From Cordylochernes scorpioides (taxonomy: Eukaryota > Arthropoda > Arachnida > Pseudoscorpiones > Chernetidae), in assembly GCA_030710605.1 (NCBI GenBank), contig CP092880.1, positions 21,729,652-21,793,651 of the forward strand: DNA of 64,000 nt, written 5' to 3'. Positions 1 through 11,014 of the stretch are shown piece after piece. How positions within the stretch are numbered: the stretch's first letter is position 1; each line of letters begins with the position of its first letter. The notes under the pieces are model-generated. The model saw only the letters and a list, made by a program, of their open reading frames with translations. It did no database searches and had not been told where the DNA came from. The translations under genes and the position numbers were made by a program.

Positions 1-844
1 TTAGCATATATATCGGGATTCAGACCATAACTCTAAAAGATATTACAGTGATCCTTATTGAAGACATACGAGATAACCAAGTGTGAACAAAATGGCCTCT
101 GTCTCCTTTAAAACTTGAGGAAGTTGAACCTTTTAGCATATATATCGGGATTCAGACAATAACTCTAAAGGATATTACAGTGACATTTATTGAAGACACA
201 CGAGATAACCAAGTGTGAATAAAATTGCCTCTGTCTCCTTTTAAACTTGAGGAAGTTGTACCTTTTAACATGTATATCGGGATTCAGACAATAACTCTGA
301 AAGATATCACAGTGACCTTTATTGAATACACACGAGATAACCAAGTGTGAACAAAATTGCCTCTGTCTCCTTTAAAACTTAAGGAAGTTGTACCTTTTAA
401 CATGTATATCGGGATTCAGACAATAACTCTGAAAGATATTACAGCAACCTTTATTGAAGACACGCGAGATAACCAAGTGTGAATAAAATTTCCTCTGTCT
501 CCTTTAAAACTTAAGGAAGTTGTACCTTTTAACATGTATATCGGGATTCAGACAATAACTCTGAAAGATATTACAGTGACCCTTATTGAAGACACACGAG
601 ATAACTAAGTGTGAACAAAATTGCCTCTGTCTCCTTTAAAACTTAAGGAAGTTGTACCTTTTAACATGTATATCGGGATTCAGACAATAACTGATAGATA
701 TTACAGTGACCTTTTTTGAAGACATACGAGATAACCAAGTGTGAACAAATTGCCTCTGTCTCCTTCTTCTTCTTCTTCAAAAAAAGACAGACAACCGTGG
801 CGACATTGGACTTTCCTCTTCCTTAAGTTTTGTCCAGGAGTGTA
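1..844. repeat. MITE family A, internally tandem-expanded (131-bp units), cut by window start
   Basis: About six head-to-tail copies of a ~131-bp unit run from base 1 to ~760 (the phrase ttttaacatg recurs near 264, 395, 527 and 658). The right edge ends in ccttaagttttgtccagg-agtgta at 844, the inverted form of the family terminus TACACTCATGGACAAAACTT. The terminus begins with TA, as expected for Tc1/mariner-type MITEs. There is no coding capacity. The repeat is the body of the element seen complete at 8336-8550, amplified in tandem. Confidence 0.8.
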
Positions 845-941
845 GATGTTGACCGTCTACCTTTAGTCTAAATCTGCTCTTTGAAGAGCAAGAGATCCAA
901 ACCACGCAGTTTTGTGTTTAATAAACAAACCTAATACGAAA

Positions 942-1080
942 AGTGAAGAAATAGTACAAATGTGAAATAGTACTGGGATAAGATGAATAACTTAAGAAAA
1001 TAGCATCGCCTTATCGTGTAACTGAAAGTTTCTGATGGCTTGTGCCATATCTAGGAATATATATCAACTATCGCTTCAAA
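942..1080 (-). repeat. H-family (hammerhead-linked) repeat, fragment without ribozyme
   Basis: Carries the family marker ccttatcgtgtaactgaaag and the gatggcttg(t/c)gccat block in the minus orientation. Same family as 19290-19505, where the ribozyme is intact. Only the part distal to the ribozyme is present here. Confidence 0.6.
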
Positions 1081-1094
1081 AAAATCACATTAAT

Positions 1095-1250
1095 AGGTAC
1101 CGCTCAGCAAGAGCAACCTAATTCATGATAATTGAAACAATGAATAATATGTGATGGTTAATCTCATATTAAACAAAATTTTAACGCGGGATTCATTCCC
1201 GGTTCATGACTGTCGGGAATCGAGGGTGTTACCCACTCATCCATCTTTTA
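1095..1250 (-). mobile_element. tRNA-derived SINE, family B
   Basis: On the minus strand the head reads gatgagtgggtaacacc (A-box-like) and, ~40 nt later, gggaatgaatcccgcg (B-box-like, the T-arm hairpin). The body continues through attttgtttaatatgag to gagcaacctaatt-like sequence. The same order occurs at 3358-3510 (-) and, split by a LINE, at 54470-54978 (+). Pol III promoter boxes are inferred from sequence only. Confidence 0.65.
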
Positions 1251-1267
1251 TTCGCCAGTTCCAAATA

Positions 1268-1450
1268 AATTTATTAGGTGCAGCTCAAAAAGAGCAACCT
1301 AGATCATCATATTAAAAAAAAAATCAACTATTCGTTGATTTTTCGAATAATTAAAAATCAACGTATACTTAATATTTACTCCAATATATAACGCAAGCCA
1401 TCAGCAACTTTAAGTTACACGAAAAGGAGATGCCTTTTTCTTAACTATTA
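1268..1450. repeat. SINE-B 3' fragment followed by an H-family fragment
   Basis: 1268-1312 repeats the SINE-B end (gagcaacctaga). 1313-1441 is an H-family piece in plus orientation (cgcaagccatcagcaac, then aaggagatgcctttttc). No ribozyme core is present. Confidence 0.5.
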
Positions 1451-1954
1451 CGAACGTTTTTTTTTTCTTTTACAATTACTGTACTCAAAACATTGTGATT
1501 AAAGAGATTGGCTTTCTCTGTGATATTTAGTCAGAAGTTCATATTGATTATTCATCGATTGAAATAAAATAAATGGTAATTAAGATTAATTAAAATATTA
1601 TAACAAAAGATAAAAGTAAGAATAAGGTGTCTTTTCATCATGGAACTAAAATTTACTGATGGTGTATGAAAAAGTGAAAGTTGTATAAGCTTATGATTTT
1701 GCTTTGTTTTAAAAATGAATCGATGTTGGTTCCATATGCTTGAATTTATTATTACACCTTAGTTCTATATATTTTATTGCTTAAAAAGGAACACAACAAA
1801 ACAAAAAAGAAACTACAATTTCAAAAATGATTTGATATCTAACTAAGAAAAAAAAAAACAATATCCAGAAAAATGATGATGATAAAAAATTGAATATGTC
1901 TGCCGGAAAAATGTTTCTATGAATTGATAAAGCACAATTTGGATTATAGATTAT
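1451..1954. other. AT-rich intergenic sequence, nothing recognised
   Basis: No ORF of note and no repeat shared with the rest of the window that I could find. Confidence 0.5.
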
Positions 1955-2057
1955 AATAAAAGAAAATAAGACCTAATCCAAATAATTTATTACAATGTTG
2001 TTGCCGAAACGTTACACACTAATAAATTATTTGGATTAGGTCTTATTTTCTTTTATT
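1955..2057. repeat. Perfect 38-bp-arm hairpin
   Basis: Arms 1955-1992 and 2020-2057 are perfect reverse complements by eye, around a 27-nt loop containing gttgccgaaacgttac. The gccgaaacg core and the palindrome aacgtt resemble the GAAAC-plus-palindrome part of a hammerhead, but the CUGANGA half is missing. Probably a very recent foldback element. Confidence 0.8.
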
Positions 2058-2084
2058 GTTTCTATGAATGAAAAAAAATAATAA

Positions 2085-2368
2085 TACACCTATCCCCCGA
2101 TTTACACGGTACTTGTTTTACACGTTTTCGCTTTTACACGGTTTTCCAAATAAGTTTTTTTTTGTTTTTATCGCACTATACTAACGAAATACTATACGAA
2201 AAAATTGTAGAGCAATTGCCATCTTCTTCTTCAACTGAATAGAAGCCAAATTTTTTGGCAAGTAATGGCTGGTTTGAAAGATTTAAAATAAGACATTCTT
2301 CTTTTTTTTCGATTTACACGTTTTTCTCAGGAACGTATCTACCGTGTAAATCGGGGGGGATAGGTGTA
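2085..2368. mobile_element. MITE with ~27-bp terminal inverted repeats
   Basis: Left end tacacctatcccccgattta and right end in exact inverted form (taaatcgggggggataggtgta) at 2347-2368. Total length is about 284 bp with TA at both tips. Non-coding. Tc1/mariner-like assignment is inferred from the TA tips. Confidence 0.75.
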
Positions 2369-2559
2369 ATTACAAAATTAACATATAAACTTCAAACAGA
2401 TGGTTTGCGTTATCTGTCTGAATAAATTTCAACTAATCGTTATATCGAATAAGACGAATAGTTGATAGAGGAAAAATACAGCCACATTAACCAATAGTTT
2501 AACTCTAGCCTGTGGTGCAGTGGACATTGTTGGGAGGTAAAGTAAACCCTCTATATGAT

Positions 2560-2890
2560 CAAGTCTTGTTCTGGTAACTTGATGCTGTAACCAGGAGGGA
2601 TACTCCCTCTTTAAAAATCTCGAGTTCAACTGACCCGGTTGATGGACCTCAGCAATAATCCCACTCCAAGGATACGGAGGAGCTGTGTCTATACTCATGT
2701 TAGAGTTGACAGTAAAGGCTTCCATGTTAGAAACAGCCTCAAATTACAGGCAAAGTCAGACTTTCACCAAAGTGTGCCTGGATCATGGTGCCACATCAAC
2801 GAAAGCTGCACTCTACAACCCATTCCATGAGATCGTGAAATCATGGAATTCGTGTAATCTTTACACAAGGGGATAAGAAACAACAACAAC
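2560..2890 (+). mobile_element. Diverged LINE 3' end, L5-like
   Basis: Shares layout with the 310-bp L5 fragments (18695, 30617, 38325): a ctgacccggttgatgg block, a catgttag block twice, then a purine-rich tail (ggggataagaaacaacaacaac). More diverged than the other copies. Small ORFs here are incidental. Confidence 0.45.
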
Positions 2891-3059
2891 ATAGTTTAAC
2901 TCACGACGCTTCAGTAACTTTCTGTATTCTCTTCAGGGGAATGATTCACAGCAAATCACTGAAACATCAGGAATTAAATAAATCATTGGTTAATGTGTGG
3001 CTGTGTTTCCCTCTATCAACTTCCAACCAACCAAAATCTTCGGAATTGTTGATATTCAT

Positions 3060-3135
3060 ACGAACAGATAGCGCAAGCCATCAGAAAATCAATTTTCACA
3101 ATCAGAAGATGCCATTTTCTTAATTTATTCATCTG
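3060..3135 (+). repeat. H-family fragment
   Basis: Contains agcgcaagccatcag and cagaagatgccattttctt, the distal part of the H-family repeat. No ribozyme core. Confidence 0.45.
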
Positions 3136-3357
3136 GTCCCTTCCAAAATCACTTTATTATTTATTTATTTATTTAAAAATTGCAGAATACACGCTATATC
3201 CACAAATCGGATATTTGCGTGTGAAATATATACATTTAAATGAAAAACAAAAAGGAAAAAGTAGTTTAAAGAGATATATACATATTTACATATAAGTATG
3301 CAAATTGATTACATTAGTAGTCACTTATTTAGTTAAGTAAATTCTGCAGAATTTGTC

Positions 3358-3510
3358 AAAAAGTCAAAAAGAGCAACCTAGTTTATAATATTTACAACAA
3401 TGAATGTGTGAGTTATTCACATATTAAACAAAATGTTAACGCGGGATTCGATCCCAGTTCATGGATGTCGGGAATCGAGGGTGTTACCCACTTGTCCACC
3501 GATTCTCATC
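3358..3510 (-). mobile_element. tRNA-derived SINE, family B
   Basis: Minus-strand head gtggacaagtgggtaacacc followed by the T-arm-like gggatcgaatcccgcg. The body runs to gagcaacctag near 3375. Co-linear with 1095-1250 and 54470-54978. Confidence 0.65.
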
Positions 3511-4596
3511 TGATCCCAGTACAACTTTTGTACTATTTTTTTTCACAAAAGTGAAAAGGTTTGTGAAAAAGGTCGAATCATTACGTAGATCCGATACAGG
3601 ACTATATATAACACTATTTTCAGTCATATAAGCCAATTTTAATGGTAACTGGTCGTATATGAGTCGTTACGCGCTATTTAGTACATTGTTCAAATTGAGA
3701 ACACTCTGGACTTGTGAAAACTCTGTCGCTAACCTGGCGTAGCTTCTGAAAGAAACGTTTTTCTGTATGAAAATTACACCAAATTTTTAACAGAAGAACC
3801 TGCTGGTTGATAATATGCTTAGTATCCACTTCAGTGTTAAGTGAGCAACACTAAATTGGTTTCTACTCATTTTTAAAGTTTAATTTGAATGTTTGCAGTG
3901 ATGGCTTCATTAGGTTGGGCTAACCTAAAGCTAAATTAACTAAGCAATAAAGCAAAACTAAGGATTAAATTGTACAACTGCCAACAATCAGCAACATAGG
4001 GAGATAGGTTTTACTACCAAAGCTTTAGCCTTAGTGAAGACATTTTTAAATCATTTCAAATTTGATTTTAGAAAGGTGGTAGACACTTGTATTCTCAGTT
4101 TAAAAACTTGCATAATTGCATTCAACAATTCTCCTTTACTAAATTCACTTCAATATGAAATATTGTAGATACGTTTTTCTAAAGTACTAATGATATAACG
4201 CCAATCTAATCTAAAGAATGATACTCTTTAATTGGAAGAATGATTATTAAAAATAGTGTCTAGATAGATTTTAAATGTTACGACCTTAAAACAAGGTCAT
4301 TGCGAGAATTCTGAGCATGGGTTAATGCAATACAAGTTGGCGGACTAACACAAGGTTGCCAAATTATTTTAATTAAAATCTGTGGTCATACTCACAGAGT
4401 AGCGGAACCTTGACGATTTACTGCAGAAAATTCTAACATTGAGTGCAAGTTTATTCATAATTCTTATTGCAAGTCGTTCTTCAATTTGAAATTTACTGTA
4501 ATATTGCCTTAGCAATAATCTTCGCTTGCTTTCTTGGCTGTGTATATCAAAAAAAAATATAAATTCAATTGCCATCTATCGTTAAAATTTGTAATA
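3511..4596. other. AT-rich sequence without recognisable features
   Basis: Short ORFs only. The 68-codon minus ORF at 4369-4575 has no recognisable domain. No repeat match elsewhere in the window was found. Confidence 0.5.
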
Positions 4597-4786
4597 AATA
4601 AATTTACTGGCAATGTGTTTCTTTTTCAATAATATCATCAAATATTATCTCTACATACCTTACTGCAATGATATAAGTTATTGAATGGGTTATCTCACTC
4701 AATAACTTATATCATTGTAGTAAGGTCTGTAGAGATGATTTTTGATGATATTAATGAATATAAAACACATTGCCAGTAAATTTATT
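4597..4786. repeat. Foldback element (~190 bp inverted repeat)
   Basis: Outer arms aatttactggcaatgtgttt (4601-4620) and its inverse (4762-4781). Inner arms around aataacttatatcattg also pair across a short centre near 4690. Imperfect palindrome over its whole length, non-coding. Confidence 0.75.
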
Positions 4787-5099
4787 GTATATTTCTGCAA
4801 TTTTTAAACAACTTTACTATGGAAAATGGAACTTAAAGGTAAATTCAGAGCAAAATACCTTAATGTAGTTCATCACAAATGAGATAATTGACGAACTGCT
4901 GATCAATTTCCTGCAGCAATTGGTTCAGACTTTCGCCCTGCAACAAGAACAAACGTGACCCACCATTAGACGGCCATTGTCTGAGCAGACTCGATTGGCC
5001 ACTTTTCGTCCAATTTGGATCAGGGCAACCGCTTTGACACGGTGACACGCCTAGTGTCTCTCTAGACAGCTTTTTACATTCCATCTTTACTTTCCTTTA

Positions 5100-5350
5100 A
5101 TCCTATGACAGATATGTGAAGTGTGAAAAAATAGTATAAATGTGAAATTGTATTGCGTATCACTGCAACCAAAAATATTTTGGTCCTAGAGGCTTTTTGA
5201 GAAACCAAGAAATGTGTATTGTATTGCGGATTATGATTTTTTTGTGGATTAAGGTGGATATATTTAGAATTAAAAGCATATCTTGATCGCTCAATTAAAG
5301 TTGAAGATAGTTGTATACTATCAGGAGATGCCGTTTTTTTCTTAAGATAT
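5100..5350. repeat. H-family fragments
   Basis: 5115-5160 matches the gtgaaaaaatagtacaaatg flank. 5162-5225 matches the ccaaaaa...ttggtcc...gaggctt segment also found beside the ribozyme at 14970-15030. 5290-5345 carries tatcaggagatgccg. The order is scrambled relative to intact copies. Confidence 0.45.
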
Positions 5351-5359
5351 GTGAGAGTT

Positions 5360-5939
5360 ATGTAAATTGTGACAGAAAAATATGTAAAATTTAGTTAAAA
5401 TGTTAAGCACAAAATGCTTATAATTTGAGAACTTGTTAGTTTTTTTTTTTAACATAATGCAAGAAATGAATACTTACATAAACGGGGTCTATCAGAAACA
5501 CCAATATTTTCCTGAGGAGAAACTGAACAAAATGCTCTTCACCTTATCTACGACTGTCCGAACTTTACAGAAGTGAGACATCGTTTGTTCCCTGATCTAA
5601 ATGATTTAGCTCTTTTATATCAGCTACTTTGTCTATATACATTTTATGAACTCTGTAGAATAATACATGTAAATTTGTAAATATTTAATTCTAAGTTTCA
5701 ATTTGTTTGTTGTTTTGTTTGTTTCCTCTATAATAGGCGCAAATATTATAATATCGCGCCTGGTTGATTGATAAATGAATAAAAAAATATAATACAAGAG
5801 ATTGAAGAGCCAATTTTGAATCTTCAAAAACTTTCAATTTGTTTGAAATCTCTGGAAGCACCAGGGTATCAAACTTTCGACATGTGTGAACATGTTAGCA
5901 TTTAGAGACAGTCACATAACTCTGTCTATCATATCATCG
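5360..5939. other. AT-rich sequence, nothing recognised
   Basis: No supported gene, RNA or repeat. The minus ORF at 5633-5827 is low-complexity. Confidence 0.45.
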
Positions 5940-7725
5940 TATACACTCATAGACAAAACTTAAGGGAGTACAAAGTGTTTAATGTTAACTGTGTCGTCTT
6001 CTTTTTTTCAAGGAGACAGAATCAATTTTGTTTACACTTGGTTATCTCGTGTGTCTTCAATAAAGATCACTGTAATATCTTTTAGATTTATTGTCTGTAT
6101 CCAGATACACATGCTGAAAGGTAAAACTTCCTTAGGTTTTGAAGGAGACAGAGACATAATTGTTCACACTCGTGTGTCTTCAATAAAGGTCACTGTAATA
6201 TCTTTCAGAGTTATTGTCTGAATCCTGATATACATGCTAAAAGGTACAACTTTCTTAAGTTTTGTCCATGAGTGTATACACACTTGGTTATATCTCGTAT
6301 GTCTTCAATAGAGGTCAATGTAATATCTTTCAGAGTTATTGTTTGTATCCAGATAAACATGCTGAAAGATACAACTCCCTTAAGTTTTGAAGGAGACAGA
6401 GACAAATTTGTTCACCATTGGCTATCTTGTGTGTCTTCAATATAAAGGTCACTGTAATATCTTTCAGAGTTATTGTCTGAATCCCGATATACATGCTAAA
6501 AGGTACAACTTCTTTAAATTTTGAAGGAGACAGAGGCAATTTTGTTCACAATAGTCTGTCTCCGATGAAGGTCAGTGTAAAATCTTTCAGAGTTATTGTC
6601 TCAATCCAGATATACTTGCTAAAAGGTACAACTTCCTTAAATGTTGTCCATGAGTGTATCTTTCAGAGTTATTGTCTGAATCCCGATATACATTCTAAAA
6701 GGTACAACTTCCTTAAGTTTTGTCCATGAGTGTATCTTTCAGAGTTATTGTCTGAATCCCGATATACATTCTAAAAGGTACAACTTCCTTAAGTTTTGTC
6801 CATGAGTGTATCTTTCAGAGTTATTGTCTGAATCCCGATATACATGCTAAAAGGTACAACTTCCTTAAGTTTTGTCCATGAGTGTATCTATCAGAGTTAT
6901 TGTCTGAATCCCGATATACATTCTAAAAGGTACAACTTCCTTAAGTTTTGTCCATGAGTTTATCTTTCAGAGTTATTGTCTGAATCCCGATATACATTCT
7001 AAAAGGTACAACTTCCTTAAGTTTTGTCCATGAGTGTATCTTTCAGAGTTATTGTCTGAATCCCGATATACATGCTAAAAGGTACAACTTCCTTAAGTTT
7101 TGTCCATGAGTGTATCTATCAGAGTTATTGTCTGAATCCCGATATACATTCTAAAAGGTACAACTTCCTTAAGTTTTGTCCATGAGTTTATCTTTCAGAG
7201 TTATTGTCTGAATCCCGATATACATGTTAAAAGGTATAACTTTCTTAGCGTCGTTATATCTTGCCAGTCGAAGGGCTTTTGCCCGAAAGCTCGCTCTTAT
7301 GCACCAATAAAGATACTCGTCTTCCTTCGCCTTGTTATTATCGTATAAGTTCATTCCAGGAAGAATTACTCTACTATTTTTCTTAAGTTTTGTTCATGAG
7401 GGTATCTTTCAGAGTTATTGTCTGAATCCCGATATACATGCTAATAGGTACAACTTCCTTGAGTTTGTCCATGAGTGTATCTTTCAGAGTTATTGTCTCA
7501 ATCCAGATATACATGCTAAAAGGTACAACTTCCTTACTTAAGTTTTGTCCATGAGTGTATCTTTCAGAGTTATTGTCTCAATCCAGATATACATGCTAAA
7601 AGGTACAACTTCCTTAAGTTTTGTCCATGAGTAAATATTTCAGAGTTATTGTCTCAATCCAGATATACATACTATAAGGTACAACTTACTTATTTAAGTT
7701 TAGTCCATTATTGTATATTTCTGGG
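5940..7725. repeat. MITE family A, with tandem 76-bp end repeats
   Basis: Begins with a family-A terminus (tacactcatagacaaaactt) and continues through several copies of the ~131-bp body. From ~6655 to 7225 and again from ~7400 to 7690 it becomes a 76-bp tandem made only of the terminal block (tctttcagagttattgtctg ... gttttgtccatgagtgta). The unit consists of one MITE end, so the array probably grew from an end rather than from the whole element. Confidence 0.8.
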
Positions 7726-8021
7726 AGGTCGGTGATTCACACAAACAACCCGGTCGTCTGTTCCACATCTACCCACACCCAGTCATATTTTACATGGGAC
7801 TCCGCCCCTCTCTTTTTTCTACAGACTTCATCCATAGAATCACTAATATGTGCTGTTCAAATAGGACATGTTATTCATACATCTACAAGTTAGGAATTTA
7901 CATCGAACTACCATTCATTAATTTTTTACTCGATTTCAATTTATTCTTGAAATTTCAAGAAATCTCGTGAAAGAATTCATGTAGTACTCAAGATCTAGTT
8001 TATATAAGTCATTTATACACT
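7726..8021. other. No recognisable feature
   Basis: A 60-codon plus ORF at 7711-7893 has no recognisable domain and no support as a gene. Confidence 0.4.
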
Positions 8022-8325
8022 CGGGGGTCGATGGAAGGATGGTCTAAACCGTTGGTTTTCGACCGCTACGACCCGGAATCGAATCCCGCATTGGGAACTT
8101 TTTCTAATATAAAAAAGAAATGCTCCAATGTCCCTCGATTCTTGAAAAGGATCAATCCCACCAGCGAGTACAAGTAACCAAATGGGGCTCTGACACATTT
8201 GTAAGGGCAAAAGTCGAACTGTTTTTCACATGCGTAGATATGTGGTGCACTTACAGTAAAAGCAGTCGCCAACTTTACCCACCATGATTATCATGGCCTG
8301 TACCACCTGTACTAGGGATAATAAA
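8022..8325 (+). mobile_element. tRNA-derived SINE, family A
   Basis: The head has tggaaggatggtctaaacc followed by the T-arm-like ggaatcgaatcccgc. The body runs through a conserved block with tttgtaagggcaaaagtcg and ends in actagggataataaaaataa, an AATA-type tail. Three other copies occur at 18614-19226 (-), 30985-31175 (+, diverged) and 37297-37589 (-). A functional tRNA is excluded by the lack of an acceptor-stem pairing. Confidence 0.75.
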
Positions 8326-8335
8326 AATAAATGCA

Positions 8336-8550
8336 TACATTCATGGACAAAACTTAAGGAAGTTGTTCCTTTCAAAATTTATATATGGATTCAGACAATA
8401 ACTTTGAAAGATATTTGATACACAGTGACCTTTATTGATGATATAGGAGATAACCAAGGGTGAACAAAATTACCTCTGTCTCCTTCATAAAAACAGACAA
8501 CCAACGACATTAAAGACTTTCCACTTCCTTAAGTCTTGTCCATGAGTGAA
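8336..8550. mobile_element. MITE family A, complete single copy
   Basis: Ends tacattcatggacaaaactt (left) and the inverted aagtcttgtccatgagtgaa (right), ~215 bp in all. The interior carries cagtgacctttattgatg and aattacctctgtctcctt. This is the reference copy for the family, which is expanded in tandem elsewhere. Confidence 0.8.
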
Positions 8551-8587
8551 TGAGAGCATTTCCAATTTGAAAGAGTTTCTACTCGTA

Positions 8588-8726
8588 GAAGAGCGTCTTT
8601 TATAAAAGGACGATCGTACACGCTTTCGTGCAAGACATTCTTTTACCGGTACGAAATGACACGAGTTTGTACTCCAAGAAAAGCGTTTTGACCGAAAGTA
8701 CGATTGTCCTGTTATAAAGGCTCTTC
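8588..8726. repeat. Imperfect inverted repeat
   Basis: gaagagcgtctttt...ggacgatcgtac on the left faces gtacgattgtcct...aaggctcttc on the right. A related left half occurs at 15745-15800. Confidence 0.5.
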
Positions 8727-8757
8727 TCTCCAACTTATCGTTCTTCTTCTATAGCGA

Positions 8758-9130
8758 ATTGGGAAATTATTGTTGTTGTCGTGTCCAATGAAGAGCCTCA
8801 GATATCTCCATACATCTCTATCACAGCATTCGCAATGTCCTCTATCTTGGGTGTGTAAAGCTTCTGCTCTGGGTCCATGCCAATTTTCTGTTGTTGTTGT
8901 GTCCAATGAAGAGCCTCAGATGTCTCCATACATCTCTATCACAGCAATGTCCTCTATCTTGGTTGTGTAAAGCTTCTGCTCTGGGTCTATGTCAATTTTC
9001 TGTTGTTGTTGTTGTTGTGTCCAATGAAGAGCCTCAGATGTCTCCATGCATCTCTATCACAGCAGCAGCAATGTCCACTATCTTGGGTGTGTAAAGCTGT
9101 TGCTATGGGTCTATGTCAATTTTCTGCAAG
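8758..9130 (-). mobile_element. Tandem copies of LINE-L1 3' end
   Basis: Three successive copies (starting near 8767, 8889 and 9003) of the L1 3' end in minus orientation. Each encodes the end of the ORF (YTPKIEDIA..VIEM(Y/H)GDI, stop) followed by ggctcttcattggaca and a (caa)n tail. The copy nearest 9130 is continuous with the coding relic at 9034-9548. Confidence 0.8.
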
Positions 9131-9548
9131 GCTGCGGCCATTGCTAGGCATGAGAATATGTGAGTAGGTGTTAGTTCCACACTAGGACAGTTGTTGCATG
9201 TCCTATAGGTTCTTGTGCCATCTGGATGTATTATCAGTCCTTTATAGTGTTTTGTTCTGAGTCTTGTTATAGTTTTTGTAATTATTCTCTCAGAGTTCAT
9301 TTCACATATTTGATCTTTTCTTATTTTTTGGTTTAATTATCTTGTTTTTTTTTTGCCAAAGCATCAGTGTCAAATACTGACATTTGTTCTTTCCTTTGGC
9401 TCAACTTTCTGGTTTCCTTTGCCAATTCATCTGCCATCTCATTACCCTCGATCCCAACATGGGTAGGAATCCATTGTAGAATGCAGTTTTTCTCCAATTG
9501 TTCCAGTTGGGTGAGTAATGAGTGTATTTTCTGTGTGATTTTAGTCAT
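9034..9548 (-). pseudogene. LINE L1 ORF2 C-terminal relic (RNase H and cysteine-rich tail)
   Basis: Minus-strand reading gives the end of an RNase H domain (WIPTHVGIEGNEMADELAKE), then RLRTKHYKGL...DGTRTYRTCNNCP, a cysteine/histidine tail (C-x2-C ... H-x4-C) typical of RNase H-bearing non-LTR retrotransposons, then DI stop at 9034-9036. A frameshift and stops lie near 9333-9339, and a second break lies after KIDIDP near 9103. Endonuclease and reverse transcriptase parts are absent, so this is a 5'-truncated dead copy. Clade (Jockey or I-like) is inferred only from this tail. Confidence 0.8.
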
Positions 9549-9840
9549 TGTATTTCATCATAGAAATGTAAAGATTGCCTTTACAAAGTAGATTTGCTCC
9601 ATGAAACTACTTCACATTATAAAATTCTAAGAAGTACAAATAAAAATTTCACAGTTTCATATGATGACCTAATTAGATAATAAATGTTGAAATTTAATGT
9701 GACATAAATTAAGTAATCACACAAGAACTTTACAAATTCTCAAAGAATTCTTAAACAGTGTTGTAATAGAATCTCTCTAGACGCTAGTTAGGTAAATATG
9801 TAAATTAATTAAAAGTTGCATACACCTCACAATTCCACTT
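9549..9840. other. No recognisable feature
   Basis: AT-rich; no ORF or shared repeat seen. Confidence 0.4.
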
Positions 9841-9849
9841 AGACACAAT

Positions 9850-9975
9850 TAAAATGAAGAAAAAGACATCTCCTGATTGTGCAACTAAAAGTTACCGGTG
9901 GCTTTCGCCATCTATCGGAATTAATTAAAACAAATCGTTGATTTTTTTAATAGATTATATTTATTCCAACAACAC
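9850..9975 (-). repeat. H-family fragment
   Basis: Minus-orientation block gacatctcctgattgtgcaac, gtggctttcgccatctatcgg and a following atcgttgattttt. Ribozyme half missing. Confidence 0.55.
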
Positions 9976-10204
9976 TAATTCAGTAAATATCATCCCCAGC
10001 CTTCCCGTGCTCACTCTTAGTTGTAATTTCGCCCGTTGAAGAGAGAGACAGAAAATTTTGAAGTTTACTATTAATAAAACACTTTTAAAATGTTTTCCAA
10101 ATTGGAAGAGAAAGAGAGATTGAGATTGAAACTATCTTTATCCATATAAAATTATAATAGAGTTATATGATAAAATATAATATATTTAAATATATAAATA
10201 TCTA

Positions 10205-10395
10205 CTTCAGACAAGATCCCTCTCTGAAGGGACGTCTGGTCAATGTCAAATGTTCAAGGCCGCCCTGAGTTCGGAAAGGCCCGTGCTTATAACGGTTTTT
10301 TTTTTGTCTCCAACGTGCTCAATTGCACCGCCGAGAAATTCGTAGACAATTAAAATAATTTTATTGACATCTTGTCAATACATGCAAGGTGCACA
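10205..10395 (-). mobile_element. LINE-L4-like 3' end
   Basis: Contains the inverse of the L4 ORF end (caaggccgccctgag, compare KAALSS at 15937) and, separately, ttttattgacatcttgtc, an L4-type 3' terminus. The reading frame is broken. Confidence 0.5.
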
Positions 10396-10419
10396 GTCTG
10401 CACTATTTAAAAAAAAGGT

Positions 10420-10625
10420 AATATGGATTATATACACTATGTACAATGAATATGGCGCCTCTGACAGCGCTGCAGAGTTTGGTGGAGAATCGCCAGTGGG
10501 TCTCCAACGACACCACGTATTTCGCGATCTACGAAGAATACGTAGATCGCGTACTTCGCCGCTGAGGAGATGGCGTGGTCCTCGAGACCAACTGGAGACC
10601 AAAGGGAATTCGTAGAGAGATAGAG
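10420..10625. repeat. Repeat family F
   Basis: A ~150-bp block (ctgcagagtttggtggagaa, gtctccaacgacaccacg, acgtagatcgcg) shared with 18075-18225 and 53010-53135. It is GC-richer than its surroundings. Overlapping ORFs on both strands do not look like a conserved protein. Confidence 0.5.
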
Positions 10626-11010
10626 AACTCGAAGGTTTGCGGTATTTAGAATAAAGAAACTTATCGTATAAAGTTTTTTAGATATTTTATATAATTATAT
10701 CGAAATTTTCTTATATCTGAAAGTTAACTGTATCCAAAATAAGAAGTGAACCTACAGAATTTGAACGTATTTAGTTGATTGAAGAATGCTGGAAGTTCTG
10801 AGGGAGAAACGTGACCTGTTAAAACACTTGTCACTTGATAGCTGGCGAATACCGGATCTATAGTATAATTTACAGAGAAGCGTTTGCTAGGTGATACCCT
10901 GGTAGGGTCTTAATGCCTCCAGTTTCTACAGTTGATGTCTACCATGAGTTTTGTGGCTCTTTCCAGATCTCTATATTCTTATTTCTATTATCCGATTGTA
11001 TATTATATAT
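10626..11010. other. No recognisable feature
   Basis: AT-rich with no supported gene or repeat. Confidence 0.4.
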
Positions 11011-11014
11011 GGTG

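Noticed and set aside
8022..8100. Functional tRNA gene
   Set aside because: T-arm-like box present but no acceptor or D-arm pairing; repeated with a long body, so a SINE head.
10364..10615. 83-codon ORF as a gene
   Set aside because: Overlaps repeat family F and an L4-type terminus; not conserved in frame at 18075 or 53010.
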